The notes below the pieces were generated by a model. The model worked only from the letters and a program-made list of their open reading frames with translations. It was not told the DNA's origin and did not search any database. Of a stretch of DNA of 64,000 bases, positions 20,242 through 29,557 are shown piece after piece. Both the position numbers and the translations under genes were made by a program. Positions within the stretch are counted from its first letter, which is position 1, and every line of letters begins with the position of its first letter. Source of the DNA: Anaerolineae bacterium (GTDB taxonomy: Bacteria > Chloroflexota > Anaerolineae > Caldilineales > Caldilineaceae); assembly GCA_030432295.1 (NCBI GenBank), contig JAUIHI010000026.1, positions 33,496 to 97,495 on the forward strand, given 5' to 3'.

Positions 20242-20595
20242 CCATAGAAGAAGTCATGAGAAAATAGTGAAGCTAACTTGCATACCTTTGGTAAATGTCT
20301 CGTCCGCTACTGCCCGAAAAGTGTTCGGCTCTCGCCACAACTTCATATAGACTTCTTGTCCTATGGAGAGACAGATCATTCCGCTGTGTCTGGATTGTTA
20401 TGGCAATTTCTGTCGAATCATATCCCTTGTCTGACTCCGTTTTACCCTTGTTGCCTTATCTGGCTTTCCATTCGGTTTCTCTCTTAGTTTGGCGATGACC
20501 AGAAAAGAATATGGTATCTCTCTTTCTCTGTCTACTTCAATATCCTGGATTGGCGATCACAGAATCCGTTTGTACCATATATTTGTTTGTACGAA
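20242..20595. other. 350-base gap, A+T rich, nothing recognised
   Basis: Two overlapping short frames exist (20278-20487 and 20295-20498), but neither has a ribosome site or a recognisable protein. The stretch may carry the promoter of the next gene, but no clear -35/-10 pair could be assigned. Confidence 0.5.
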
Positions 20596-20610
20596 ATGAG
20601 AGTTGTAGTG

Positions 20611-21654
20611 ATGATAAAGATTCGGTTACACTTTTTTCTTTTTGTTTGCGTTTTGCTCTTAATGACCATCTTCGGGATGTTGGATAGAAATTCTATGTTT
20701 GTTTTTGTTCAGCCACGTTTGTTGGATGCTTTTCTAGAACGTGACACAAGTATCTGTTCCGATTTTAATGAGTCGACTCCAAAGTTTCAAAAGAGCAATC
20801 TAAATAATAGTTTGATAGCCGGACTCGTGATCATTTGTGCCGCACCTGAAGCTGCTGATCACTTTTTTGCGGGAGTTCAAGCACCACATTTGCTGTTTCT
20901 GTTCGGGCAGGCGAAATACCTTTCTGGCGATAATGATGGTGCGATTGCCGAATGGAAAAAAGCAGATGCGTTACCTTATTTTGTGCGCAACGGTGAGGAA
21001 GCTCTCCATTATGAAAAATGGTCAGACGCAATTCGTTGGTATTCAATTGCGATTCAACTCAATTCGGGTGTAGCTGAGTACTGGTACGAAAGATCTCAAG
21101 CCAACAGCGAACTGGGGAATTTACAAGCTGCTATACCTGACGCAATAGAAGCTATCCAACGCAATGAAGACCTGGAGGATGCCTATATACTTCTTGGTCA
21201 AACATATCGTCATCTTGGTGAATTGGATGAAGCAGAACAGTGGCTCTTTTCTGCTTTTGATCGCTTCGGTACAAGTAGATCTTCTTTATATCTAGGAAGC
21301 TTTCTTCTTGAAACGCGAGATGGTCGCGCCGAACGGGTGATTAGAGCGGGGTTAACAGTAGACCCCATGAACTTGACGTTGAACTATCAAATGGCAGTGC
21401 TTCTGTACAGTCGAGGAAATCTTCAAGAAGCAGTCATCTATTTAGAAAAAGCAGTGGAGCCGCTGCGATCCTTGGCTCCGCACCAACGGGCGCTCTATGT
21501 TGCCTATGCTTCACGTTTGGCAAGTTGGTATGTGGAATTGGGCGAGAGGGAGAAGGCAGTGAGCGAAGCATGCAAAGTACTAAATGTATCCACTGATAAC
21601 GAGCGAGCGCTCAGTGTGCTAACATTGCTCAGTGAAAACTGTGAGGGCGAATAA
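20611..21654 (+). CDS. membrane-anchored TPR protein
   Basis: A 347-residue protein. ATG 20611 was chosen because GAGAG lies eight bases upstream and it directly precedes a lysine and a hydrophobic signal anchor (LHFFLFVCVLLLMTIFGML); ATG 20596 is an alternative. From about residue 100 onward it is built of tetratricopeptide repeats: LFGQAKYLSGDNDGAIAEW, then EYWYERSQANSELGNLQAA, AYILLGQTYRHLGELDEAEQ and YQMAVLLYSRGNLQEAVIYLE. The N-terminal extracytoplasmic segment before the repeats has no known motif. TPR proteins in polysaccharide loci act as scaffolds for polymerase or export proteins. It overlaps the following glycosyltransferase by one base (TAATG), so expression is coupled. A+T rich. 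Confidence 0.75.
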   Translation: MIKIRLHFFLFVCVLLLMTIFGMLDRNSMFVFVQPRLLDAFLERDTSICSDFNESTPKFQKSNLNNSLIAGLVIICAAPEAADHFFAGVQAPHLLFLFGQAKYLSGDNDGAIAEWKKADALPYFVRNGEEALHYEKWSDAIRWYSIAIQLNSGVAEYWYERSQANSELGNLQAAIPDAIEAIQRNEDLEDAYILLGQTYRHLGELDEAEQWLFSAFDRFGTSRSSLYLGSFLLETRDGRAERVIRAGLTVDPMNLTLNYQMAVLLYSRGNLQEAVIYLEKAVEPLRSLAPHQRALYVAYASRLASWYVELGEREKAVSEACKVLNVSTDNERALSVLTLLSENCEGE

Positions 21655-22730
21655 TGAAAGCTGCTTTAATGGATAACGGTAAGCATTCTGTGTCAGAACA
21701 GTCATGCCAGAATTCTACAAATTATCCCTTGGTGTCAATTATAATTGTCCACTGGAATGGGAGCGATATGCTCCAGGATTGTCTGGAATCAATTGAGAAC
21801 ACCACGTATAGGAGCTTACCTATTGAAGTTATTATCATTTTCAATGGTTCCACCGATGGTAGCCAGAAGATGTGTGCGGATAAATTTCCTTGGGTGAATC
21901 GAATTGAAAACGCTGAGAATAATGGCTTTAATGCAGGCAATAACCAGGGAATTGTCGTTAGCCAAGGAAAATTTGTGTTGCTTCTCAACGATGACACAAT
22001 CGTATTTCCCGGTGCAATCGAGAAACTAGTTGCTTATCTGGACTGCAATTCAGACGTTGGTATTGTGGGTCCGAAGTTGTTGAATGTCGATGGCTCGTTG
22101 CAGCGATCCTGCCATCAGTTCCCATCTTTGGTGCTGCTGTTTACAAATGCGCTGTTTTTCAATAAGCTTTTTCCGAGGTCAAAATGGTTTGGTAAGTCTG
22201 GAATGACATATTGGAACTACGCAGAAACGCAATCGGTGGATTGGTTGATGGGTGCTTGTATGTTGTTAAGAAAAGATGTCGCACAACAAGTAGGCTTACT
22301 GGACAGTCGGATTAAGGTGGCAGGGGACTACGATTTGTGTTGGCGCTTCTGGAAAGCTGGGTGGAAGGTGGTCTTTGTTCATGATGCGGAGATTATTCAT
22401 TTGATGGGGAAAAGTTCTGTTGCTGCAGAGGGGCCACAAGCTGTGGAGAGGCGAGCTAGTACAATGTACTTGAACTACGAAGCGATGTACTTCTTCTTTA
22501 GAGATCATTATGGACTTCGCCGTGCACAAGTGGCTGTCGTTATTCGGAAGGTCAGTGTTGCAATAAGAGGGGCAATTTCGGCGGTTGTCTTGACATTTGC
22601 CCGGGATCCAAACCTTGGCCTAGCAATGAAGGCACAGCGTGATGCAGCAATTAGGATTTTAGCATGCAGCTTGGCCTCACTCGAAGATACCTATCAGCAT
22701 AGAAATCTAGCACGGGATGCCAACGAATGA
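21654..22730 (+). CDS. glycosyltransferase family 2 (WbbL/rhamnosyltransferase-like)
   Basis: A 358-residue GT-A enzyme: VSIIIVHWNGSDMLQDCLES at the N-terminus, NNGFNAGNNQGI, and the metal-binding LLLNDDTIVFPGAIEKL (Asp-Asp-Thr in the place of DxD) near residue 107. VGIVGPKLLNVDGSLQRSC and WLMGACMLLRKDV are the shared features of the WbbL-type rhamnosyl or fucosyl transferases, as is the YDLCWRFWKAGWKVVF acceptor-side motif. It lies in a chain of overlapping genes: one base with the TPR gene upstream and four (ATGA) with the next GT. It probably adds a 6-deoxyhexose to the lipid-linked unit; donor specificity is inferred only from the group. Confidence 0.9.
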   Translation: MKAALMDNGKHSVSEQSCQNSTNYPLVSIIIVHWNGSDMLQDCLESIENTTYRSLPIEVIIIFNGSTDGSQKMCADKFPWVNRIENAENNGFNAGNNQGIVVSQGKFVLLLNDDTIVFPGAIEKLVAYLDCNSDVGIVGPKLLNVDGSLQRSCHQFPSLVLLFTNALFFNKLFPRSKWFGKSGMTYWNYAETQSVDWLMGACMLLRKDVAQQVGLLDSRIKVAGDYDLCWRFWKAGWKVVFVHDAEIIHLMGKSSVAAEGPQAVERRASTMYLNYEAMYFFFRDHYGLRRAQVAVVIRKVSVAIRGAISAVVLTFARDPNLGLAMKAQRDAAIRILACSLASLEDTYQHRNLARDANE

Positions 22731-23890
22731 AGATTGTTCAGATCATCTCTCATTATGTCCCGGCAAATCGTTTTGGTGGTCCATTGCGCGTCGCGCACGG
22801 CTTGGCGTGCAGCCTTGTAAAGGCCGGGCATGACGTAACAATTTGTACCACTAACTTACAGGATGAGACAAATGATTTAAGGGTACCCCTCGATCAACCA
22901 GTAGATGTTGATGGTGTAAATGTTTATTATGAGAAGGTGCCATTGTTGCGATACTGGGGGTTTTCGCCGTCGTTGTATCGCCGAGTGCGAATAGAAGTTG
23001 GTAAAGCAGATATTGTGATAGTTCATGCCCATTACCAGTTTGCGAATTGGGCTGGAGCCTATCTGGCGCGCAAAGGTAATAAACCGTATGTCGTTTTTGC
23101 TCATTCAAGTCTGCATCGTGATGCTGTGGCCCATAGAAACCAGTGGCTGAAGCGTCTTTACTTGTCTTTATGGGAAAATCAGAATCTGCGTCAGGCAGAA
23201 TTCATTGCCTTTAATGCTGAAGAAGAAAAAGAACAATCATTTTTCACAGATCGAGGTGTGGTTATTCCGAGCGGTGTGGATGGGGAGGCATTTGATCATC
23301 TGCCCGCTCCGGGGGCATTTCGTTCACGGCACTTGGAATTACAGGAGAAAGTACTTTTTTTGTTTTTAGGCCGGTTGGATATTCAACAAAAAGGACTCGA
23401 TTTGCTCCTTCCTGCCTTTGCACAGATAGTTGCAGTGAGGAATGATGTGCATCTTGTATTGGCCGGACCCGATGAGGATGGCGCTGTGGCTACCTTGCGC
23501 AAGATGGCGAGTGCGTATGGCATTTCGAAAAACGTGACTTTTACGGGATTAGTATCTGGAGATTTGAAGAAAGCAGTATTGCAAGATTCTGATATCCTTG
23601 TTTTACCTTCTCGCTTCGAGGGATTGAGTATTGCCTTGTTGGAAGCGCTTTACATGGGATTACCTGTAGTGGTGACTGATCGGGTGGGACTGCATCGTAC
23701 TATTAGTCAGTTACAGGCTGGTCTTGTCACGCAGCCTGATGTTCAGTCGCTTGCCCAGGCACTGTTGACTTTGAGTGATCCACAGGCTCGTGCCTGCATG
23801 CGAGATCGTGCTATTCCATTGGTGCGCGAACAATATACTTGGGATGCCATTTCCGCAAGATTGTTGATTGAGTTAGGAAGGGCGATATGA
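22727..23890 (+). CDS. glycosyltransferase family 4
   Basis: A 387-residue GT-B enzyme. The N-terminus (MKIVQIISHYVPANRFGGP) carries the glycine-rich acceptor loop of GT4 proteins. In the donor half are FLFLGRLDIQQKGLDLLL, VLAGPDEDGAV, VTFTGLVSGDLKKAVLQDSD and the E-x7-E element RFEGLSIALLEALYMGLPVV. All catalytic landmarks are present. Start and stop overlap neighbours by four bases each (22727-22730 and 23887-23890), placing it in a translationally coupled run TPR, GT2, GT4, nucleotidyltransferase. Sugar specificity cannot be read from sequence. Confidence 0.92.
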   Translation: MKIVQIISHYVPANRFGGPLRVAHGLACSLVKAGHDVTICTTNLQDETNDLRVPLDQPVDVDGVNVYYEKVPLLRYWGFSPSLYRRVRIEVGKADIVIVHAHYQFANWAGAYLARKGNKPYVVFAHSSLHRDAVAHRNQWLKRLYLSLWENQNLRQAEFIAFNAEEEKEQSFFTDRGVVIPSGVDGEAFDHLPAPGAFRSRHLELQEKVLFLFLGRLDIQQKGLDLLLPAFAQIVAVRNDVHLVLAGPDEDGAVATLRKMASAYGISKNVTFTGLVSGDLKKAVLQDSDILVLPSRFEGLSIALLEALYMGLPVVVTDRVGLHRTISQLQAGLVTQPDVQSLAQALLTLSDPQARACMRDRAIPLVREQYTWDAISARLLIELGRAI

Positions 23891-25047
23891 CTGACTGGAC
23901 CTGGAAGGGGGATATGGAAGGACTACTGGTTAATGCATTGGGCAATCAAACCAGTGGGCAATCCCGTTGGTGGGATAGTGATCTAGGGAAACAAATCTTC
24001 GTAACAGCTACAGCGAACGAAGTCGAGACTCTTTTAGCCCATCGACAGGCAGATATCGTCGGCTGGTCGGCCCTGCCTGACGGTTGGAGTCAGGCGCATG
24101 AGAAAACGCATCAGCAAATTACAGACTATTTGGCCGAACTCGATCGCATTTCTGACCGACTGTGCCAAGAAGGAATACCTCTCGTTGTGTTGAAAAACGG
24201 AGGCATCGCCCGCGGCATCTACCCCTGCCCTGGTTGCTGTCCCATGGGTGACCTCGACGTACTGGTGGAGAAGCGCCATTTTCGACGGGTCCACGAGATA
24301 CTGCTAAAAGAAGGCTATCGGCTATCGATAAAGCCGCCTTTAGCCCCCGATAATTTTGAGGGTGCTGAGAACACTGGTGTCGCTGAGTACAGGAAACCTC
24401 TAAATAGCCAGTTGGAACTTGAGCTAGAATTGCATTGGCGTCCTGTTACTGGGCGTTGGATACGCCCCGACCAGGAACCATCAGCCGAAGAACTCATGGC
24501 CCGCTCCGTTCCCATCCCCGGTACAGTTGTGCGCCTGCTGGCATCGGAGGATAATCTCTTGCAAGTAGCGTTACACACGGCCAGACATACTTACGTGCGC
24601 GCCCCGGGCTTTCGTCTGCATTTAGACGTAGAACGTATCGTGCGAGCCTACCCGGATCTAGATTGGGACATCTTCGTGCAGCGGGTCAACGCACTGCAAG
24701 TCAAGACGGCGGTTTACTTCTCGCTCGTCATCCCCCACGATTTGTTCGGTACGCCCATTCCTGCGCCAGTACTAGAGACTCTGCGTCCGCCAGCCTGGAA
24801 GGAGCGACTGATCATCGGATGGCTAAACCGGACGGGGTTGTTCAGTTCCCATAAGCGCAAATTCAGCAAACCGGGCTATATCCTCTTCACCGCCCTGCTC
24901 TATGACGATTGTCGAGGCCTACTGCGGAGCATGTTCCCGGATCGAACCTGGATGCGCGAGTGCTATGGTTTTCATAACGACCTGCTACTGCCCTACTACT
25001 ACGGTCGGCGGCTGTTTGACCTAGCGTTACGACGGGTGAATACGTGA
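23887..25047 (+). CDS. uncharacterised nucleotidyltransferase family protein (NTP_transf_5 type)
   Basis: A 386-residue cytoplasmic protein of the family described as uncharacterised nucleotidyltransferase. The active-site patch is VLKNGGIARGIY (about 101-112) followed by PMGDLDVLVEKRHF (119-132), with the GDxD acidic pair typical of the DNA-polymerase-beta fold. Downstream are the family's basic/aromatic ELELELHWRPV and a C-terminal helical half. Such proteins are frequent in bacterial exopolysaccharide and lasso-peptide loci; the reaction is not established. It overlaps the GT4 gene by four bases. It is clearly richer in G+C than the neighbouring genes, so this one gene may have a different origin or a conserved function. 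A paralogue lies at 33380-34504. Confidence 0.78.
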   Translation: MTDWTWKGDMEGLLVNALGNQTSGQSRWWDSDLGKQIFVTATANEVETLLAHRQADIVGWSALPDGWSQAHEKTHQQITDYLAELDRISDRLCQEGIPLVVLKNGGIARGIYPCPGCCPMGDLDVLVEKRHFRRVHEILLKEGYRLSIKPPLAPDNFEGAENTGVAEYRKPLNSQLELELELHWRPVTGRWIRPDQEPSAEELMARSVPIPGTVVRLLASEDNLLQVALHTARHTYVRAPGFRLHLDVERIVRAYPDLDWDIFVQRVNALQVKTAVYFSLVIPHDLFGTPIPAPVLETLRPPAWKERLIIGWLNRTGLFSSHKRKFSKPGYILFTALLYDDCRGLLRSMFPDRTWMRECYGFHNDLLLPYYYGRRLFDLALRRVNT

Positions 25048-25170
25048 CCTATGGCAGCGGAAGAGGGATTCTCATCGCCTTGTAATCCTGACAAGCTTAT
25101 GGATGGAATGTTTAACTGATCACAATTATGCCACTTCTGAACATTGTAGAGAGAGGGACTGAGGAGCTAA

Positions 25171-25986
25171 ATGTACAAGAATACATGTCCAATCTGTGCT
25201 TCTGATAGAGTAATCAAGTTTATATCTGTTCACCATTTTGATTATTGGACTTGTCAGCGGTGTCGTGCCGCTTTTTTGCCGAATATTGACGTAGTCGAGC
25301 AAAAGAACCGCCATAATGTAAGCGAGTATAAACAGTCACGGATCGCGGTTGAAAGTAAGCACAACCGTCATAATCTATGGCTTGTTCACTCGATGAAATC
25401 GTCAAAGCGGGAGGGAAGGGTACTGGATGTTGGATGTGGTTCAGGATTCTTGGTTCGTGCAATGTGCGATGCTGGATATGATGCAATAGGTGTTGATATC
25501 GGAAATGCGAACGTCGAATTTGCTAAGAAAGAATTGGGGGTAACTATTCTAGATGAAGATTTTCTGTCTATGTCGGGAATGTATGATGTCATTACAATGC
25601 ACCAGTTGATTGAGCATTTGCCCAACCCCCGTGAATACATCTCTCATGCCAAGTCAATGCTGTGCAAAAATGGTTTATTAATCCTAAGCACGCCAAACCT
25701 TTTGCTAGCAAGGACGCTAGCTAGGCTACCAAGGCCGTTCCTGGGTGATGCACTCGGCCATCCGCCAAATCATTGTGTCCTCTTCGAGCCGAAGACTATT
25801 AAAACCTTGTTGGACTCTTGCGGGTATCAGCTTCAATCGATTCAAAACAATCCTACCGGCCTCAAGACGCAATCAAGAAGCCGGTACCTCGCTGATAAGG
25901 TTTTCTACACTTTTCGGCTTGTCGGTCTCAATATGCTTGTGCATGCTGTGCCGGTGGATATTCCCGGGGCAGGATCAGATGCGTAA
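25171..25986 (+). CDS. SAM-dependent methyltransferase with N-terminal zinc ribbon
   Basis: A 271-residue protein. Residues 6-30 hold two Cys-x2-Cys pairs (CPIC and CQRC), a zinc ribbon seen in many sugar-locus methyltransferases. The class I methyltransferase core follows: GRVLDVGCGSGFLVRAMCDA (motif I, about 82), AIGVDIGNANVEFAK, and MYDVITMHQLIEHLPNPREY (post I with the typical HxxEHxP). The C-terminus with FEPKTIKTLLDSCGY completes the Methyltransf_23 form. It probably methylates a sugar or a sugar-linked group. It begins 123 bases after the nucleotidyltransferase gene and is again A+T rich; GAGGAG lies seven bases before ATG 25171. Confidence 0.85.
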   Translation: MYKNTCPICASDRVIKFISVHHFDYWTCQRCRAAFLPNIDVVEQKNRHNVSEYKQSRIAVESKHNRHNLWLVHSMKSSKREGRVLDVGCGSGFLVRAMCDAGYDAIGVDIGNANVEFAKKELGVTILDEDFLSMSGMYDVITMHQLIEHLPNPREYISHAKSMLCKNGLLILSTPNLLLARTLARLPRPFLGDALGHPPNHCVLFEPKTIKTLLDSCGYQLQSIQNNPTGLKTQSRSRYLADKVFYTFRLVGLNMLVHAVPVDIPGAGSDA

Positions 25987-26075
25987 ATGGGTATGGATTT
26001 CAGAACAGCTTTCTGTTTCTCCGTTATGCATGATGATCGGAGGCTGTTCGTTATGACGTTGAACGGGGTGAATTT

Positions 26076-26693
26076 GTGATTCTGTACCATCGTGTTGGCA
26101 AATGTTCCATCGATCTTGTACTCAGCGGGCTGGCGCTATTTTTTCTCTCCCCCATTCTGGCTGTGCTGGCGCTCATCGTGCGCCTGTGGCTGGGTTCGCC
26201 CGTACTCTTTCTTCAGCAACGCCCTGGGTTGCATGGCAAGCCCTTCACCCTGATCAAGTTCCGCACTATGACCGACGTACATGACGCCGAAGGCAACCTG
26301 CTCCCCGATGGTCAGCGGCTGACCTCTCTGGGTCGTTTTCTGCGCAGCACCAGCCTGGACGAACTGCCGGCGTTATGGAACGTGATGCGGGGAGACATGA
26401 GTCTCGTTGGTCCTCGACCATTGCTCATGCGCTACCTGGATCGCTATACCCCGGAGCAGGCTCGTCGCCACGAAGTGTGTCCTGGCATCACCGGCTGGGC
26501 GCAGGTCAACGGGCGCAATGCACTCTCCTGGGAGGAGAAATTCGCCTTAGATATCTGGTATGTCGATAACCTCTCCCTTTGGCTTGACTTGCGAATTGTC
26601 GCCATGACCGTGTGGAAGATATACAAACGAGAAGGCATCAACCAATCTGGGCAGGCAACCATGGAGGAGTTCTTTGGCAGCGCAGCAGAATAG
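26076..26693 (+). CDS. initiating phosphoglycosyl transferase, PglC/WcaJ catalytic-domain type
   Basis: A 205-residue monotopic phosphoglycosyl transferase. It transfers a sugar-1-phosphate from a UDP-sugar to undecaprenyl phosphate at the inner face of the membrane and so starts the glycan. Features: a re-entrant membrane helix ([21 protein letters not shown]), the nucleotide-sugar site [12 protein letters not shown], the catalytic Asp-Glu dyad in [15 protein letters not shown] (D95, E96) and the end of the active site SLVGPRPLL with [12 protein letters not shown]. The small size without extra membrane helices places it with PglC rather than WcaJ/WbaP. GTG 26076 follows GGGGTG by five bases. 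It overlaps the ATP-grasp gene by 20 bases. The neighbouring DegT and PglF-like genes suggest UDP-4-amino-4,6-dideoxy-HexNAc derivatives as substrate. Confidence 0.92.
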   Translation: MILYHRVGKCSIDLVLSGLALFFLSPILAVLALIVRLWLGSPVLFLQQRPGLHGKPFTLIKFRTMTDVHDAEGNLLPDGQRLTSLGRFLRSTSLDELPALWNVMRGDMSLVGPRPLLMRYLDRYTPEQARRHEVCPGITGWAQVNGRNALSWEEKFALDIWYVDNLSLWLDLRIVAMTVWKIYKREGINQSGQATMEEFFGSAAE

Positions 26694-27687
26694 CTCACCA
26701 GTTGTATTGTTCACAAGCGTAGGCCGTCGAGTTGAGTTGTTGCGGTCCTTTCTTCGTGCCTACGAATCTTTAGGCATGTCGAGCCGAATTGTCGCACTTG
26801 ACATCGATCCATTGGCACCAGCATTACAAGAGGCAGATATTCCGTATCTTGTTCCCCGTGTGACTTCATCGGACTACGTTTCTGTGCTGGTTGAAATTTG
26901 TCGGAATGAGCGTGTCAGTCTGGTTTTTCCCCTCATTGATCCAGATATTGCTGTTCTAGCTGCTAATCGATCGGTTATCGAAGCAACTGGCGCTCGTGTC
27001 GCTGTCATACCAACAGCAGTAACGGAGATTACCGCTGATAAGTGGCAGACGACTTGCTTCTTTCAAGACTTGAATCTCCCGATACCACAATCGTGGTTGC
27101 CTGGTCAGTTTTTGGAAAGAGATCTGACATATCCGGTTTTTATCAAGCCACGCCGTGGGAGCGCCGCTCAGAACACTTTTAAAGTGCGTAATGAACAAGA
27201 GCTAGCCTTCTTCGTTGACTACGTGCCCGATCCGATTATTCAGGAATACCTGCCCGGTCCCGAGATTACCAACGATGTAATCTGTGATTTAGATGGTGCG
27301 GTGCTGGCAGTCGTCTCTCGTCAGCGTATTGAAGTGCGCTCGGGCGAAGTGTCCAAAGGCGTGACAATCTACAATCCTGCAATCACCGCGGCTTGTGTCA
27401 AGATTGCCCAAGCTTTGCCGGCAGTTGGTCCCATCACCGTACAGTGTATGATGATGGACGGTGTTCCCTACTTTACTGAGATCAACGCTCGCTTGGGTGG
27501 CGGCATCCCTCTAGGCATTGCTGCCGGTGTAGATGCTCCCCGATGGCTGTTGGCAAAGGCTGCCGGCATATCATTCGATCTTCCTCAGTTGGGAAGTTAC
27601 CAAACCGGTCTGTATTTGACCCGCTATGATGATTCATTTCTTTTGACTGAGAGTGACCGTGAACAGATGGCAAGCCATCGTCTTTGA
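26674..27687 (+). CDS. ATP-grasp ligase (carbamoyl-phosphate-synthase-like)
   Basis: A 337-residue ATP-grasp protein. The N-terminal Rossmann-like part starts VVLFTSVGRRVELLRSFL and contains IVALDIDPLAPALQEAD. The ATP-grasp core includes DKWQTTCFFQDLNLPIPQSW, the lysine strand YPVFIKPRRGSAAQNTFKV, the hinge IIQEYLPGPEITNDV and the metal-binding YFTEINARLGGGIPLGI. ATP-grasp enzymes join a carboxylate to an amine or thiol through an acyl phosphate. The TTG start at 26674 has GGAGGAG five bases upstream and lies inside the phosphoglycosyl transferase gene; its own end overlaps the HAD gene by 35 bases. Between an initiating transferase and an amino-sugar aminotransferase, a role in acylating the 4-amino group (aminoacyl or similar) is proposed, not proven. 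Confidence 0.85.
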   Translation: MAAQQNSSPVVLFTSVGRRVELLRSFLRAYESLGMSSRIVALDIDPLAPALQEADIPYLVPRVTSSDYVSVLVEICRNERVSLVFPLIDPDIAVLAANRSVIEATGARVAVIPTAVTEITADKWQTTCFFQDLNLPIPQSWLPGQFLERDLTYPVFIKPRRGSAAQNTFKVRNEQELAFFVDYVPDPIIQEYLPGPEITNDVICDLDGAVLAVVSRQRIEVRSGEVSKGVTIYNPAITAACVKIAQALPAVGPITVQCMMMDGVPYFTEINARLGGGIPLGIAAGVDAPRWLLAKAAGISFDLPQLGSYQTGLYLTRYDDSFLLTESDREQMASHRL

Positions 27688-28354
27688 TTTAGATGATACG
27701 CTCTATCCAGAACAACAATATGTGATGAGTGGGTTCAATGCCGTGGCTACCTGGGCGGAAAGTCATTTGGGCATACCCACGAATCAGGGATTCGATGAGT
27801 TAGTAGCTCTTTTTCGTGCTGGTGTGCGTCGTGATACGTTCAATCGCTGGCTGTCTGAGCATAACATATCACCGGATAAAGTGGTGCCCGAACTGGTGAA
27901 GATTTATCGACTGCATACGCCTAACATTTCTCCATTTCCTGATACACCTGATCTCCTGGCACTGTTGGATGAACAGCACAGGCTTGGTTTGGTGAGCGAT
28001 GGGTATCTGGAAGTTCAGCAAAGGAAGTGGGCAGCTTTGGGGCTTGCGGAACATTTCGACGCCATCGTATTTTCGGATGAACTGGGCCGAGATAATTGGA
28101 AGCCGTCAATAAAGCCATTTTTGACTATTTTGACTCGGCTGGGTATTAAGAATCCTGATTCAGCGGTCTATGTAGGCGATAATCCTCTGAAAGATTTCTG
28201 CGGTGCTCGTCAGATTGGTATGTCAACTGTATGGTTTCAGCGTTCCGATAGCGAATACGGCCATCTAGTTCCTCCTAGTGAAGAGTATGCGCCGGATTTT
28301 GAAGTCAGGACATCTCGCGAATTGATCCAATTGCTCAAAATGACTGAGAAGTGA
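27653..28354 (+). CDS. HAD-superfamily phosphatase
   Basis: A 233-residue haloacid-dehalogenase-like hydrolase. Motif I is VFDLDDTLYPEQQYV (nucleophile D12, general acid D14), motif II is LGLVSDGY (near 121), the lysine is in NWKPSIKPF and motif IV is AVYVGDNPLKDFCGA. The helical cap lies between motifs I and II, so it is a C1-type phosphatase of small phosphorylated metabolites. GTG 27653 lies 35 bases inside the ATP-grasp gene, whose frame ends at 27687, so both are made together. The same pairing of ATP-grasp ligase and HAD protein suggests either removal of a phosphate from the ligase product or phosphate handling on the activated sugar. Substrate unknown. Confidence 0.85.
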   Translation: MTVNRWQAIVFDLDDTLYPEQQYVMSGFNAVATWAESHLGIPTNQGFDELVALFRAGVRRDTFNRWLSEHNISPDKVVPELVKIYRLHTPNISPFPDTPDLLALLDEQHRLGLVSDGYLEVQQRKWAALGLAEHFDAIVFSDELGRDNWKPSIKPFLTILTRLGIKNPDSAVYVGDNPLKDFCGARQIGMSTVWFQRSDSEYGHLVPPSEEYAPDFEVRTSRELIQLLKMTEK

Positions 28355-28357
28355 CCC

Positions 28358-29497
28358 TTGACCTCTACTCGCATCTACCTCTCCTCTCCTCACATGTCCG
28401 GCCTGGAGCAACAATATGTCAAAGATGCCTTTGATACCAACTGGATTGCCCCCCTTGGCCCCCACGTAAATGCCTTTGAGCAAGAATTTGCCGAGTTGGT
28501 AGGGGCGAAACACGCCGCGGCTCTCAGTTCGGGGACCGCAGCGATTCATTTGGCCTTAATATTGGCCGGTGTAGGGGCTGGGGATGAAGTGCTGGTTTCC
28601 TCCCTCACCTTTTCCGCCAGTGTTAATCCAATTGTCTATGTGGGAGCGAAGCCTGTCCTCATTGACAGCGAACCCAGTTCGTGGAATCTTGACCCTGGGC
28701 TTGTGATCGAAACTATCGAACGCAAAGTCCGAGAAGGCAAGCTCCCCAAGGCAGTGTTGCCTGTACACCTGTACGGCCAGAGTGCGGACATGGACCCGAT
28801 CCTGGATGTCTGTCAACGCTACGAAATACCCGTGATTGAGGATGCCGCTGAAGCCCTCGGTGCCAGCTACAAGGGACGTTCCCCAGGCACATTGGGCAAA
28901 GCAGGTATTTATTCTTTCAATGGGAATAAGATCATTACAACTTCCAGCGGCGGTATGCTCGTTTCGGATGATGCCGATTTTATCGCTCACGCCCGCAAGC
29001 TGGCCACCCAGGCTAGAGATACCGCGCCCCACTACCAACACTCCGAAATCGGCTACAATTACCGCATGAGCAATGTCTTGGCTGGTATTGGGCGGGGGCA
29101 ATTGCAGGTGTTAGAAGATCGGGTGCTGGCCCGGCGGCGCAACTGTGCATTCTATCAACAAACCATTGGTGATCTTCCCGGGATTGGTTTTATGCCAGAA
29201 GCTTCCTGGGGGAGGCATACACGCTGGTTGACAGTCATCACGGTTGATCCCGAACAGTTCGGTGCCACACGGGAAGACATTCGCCTAGCATTGGAAGCAG
29301 AAAATATCGAAGCCCGCCCTGTTTGGAAACCGATGCACTTGCAGCCTGTCTTTGCTGGCTGTGAATATGTCGGTAATGAGATTGCCGAAATGCTCTTTCG
29401 GGATGGTCTTTGTCTGCCTTCTGGCTCAAATCTGTCAATTACAGACCTGGATCGAGTGGCAAACGTAATCCGAATGAGCGGATGTCGACTCTCCTAA
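28358..29497 (+). CDS. DegT/DnrJ/EryC1/StrS aminotransferase, PglE/LegC-like
   Basis: A 379-residue PLP enzyme that aminates a 4-keto-6-deoxy nucleotide sugar. It begins IYLSSPHMSGLEQQYVKDAF, the opening found in PglE/GDP-perosamine-type enzymes (hMSGxE). The PLP lysine is in YSFNGNKIITTSSGGML, near residue 193. Further marks are LSSGTAAIHLAL, PVHLYGQSADMDP and IEDAAEALGASYKG. The best start is TTG 28358, four bases after the HAD stop, with GAGAAG twelve bases before. The substrate would be made by the 4,6-dehydratase encoded next (29647). Compared with the WbpE-like enzyme at 500, which acts at C3, this belongs to the C4 branch. Confidence 0.9.
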   Translation: MTSTRIYLSSPHMSGLEQQYVKDAFDTNWIAPLGPHVNAFEQEFAELVGAKHAAALSSGTAAIHLALILAGVGAGDEVLVSSLTFSASVNPIVYVGAKPVLIDSEPSSWNLDPGLVIETIERKVREGKLPKAVLPVHLYGQSADMDPILDVCQRYEIPVIEDAAEALGASYKGRSPGTLGKAGIYSFNGNKIITTSSGGMLVSDDADFIAHARKLATQARDTAPHYQHSEIGYNYRMSNVLAGIGRGQLQVLEDRVLARRRNCAFYQQTIGDLPGIGFMPEASWGRHTRWLTVITVDPEQFGATREDIRLALEAENIEARPVWKPMHLQPVFAGCEYVGNEIAEMLFRDGLCLPSGSNLSITDLDRVANVIRMSGCRLS

Positions 29498-29557
29498 TCT
29501 CTATCTCCCTTTCCTTGGTTGTATGGATTTTGTGTCCACAGGCATCTTGTATATACT

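Noticed and set aside
20278..20498. Two overlapping frames of about 68 codons
   Set aside because: No ribosome site, unusual amino-acid composition, no similarity recognised.
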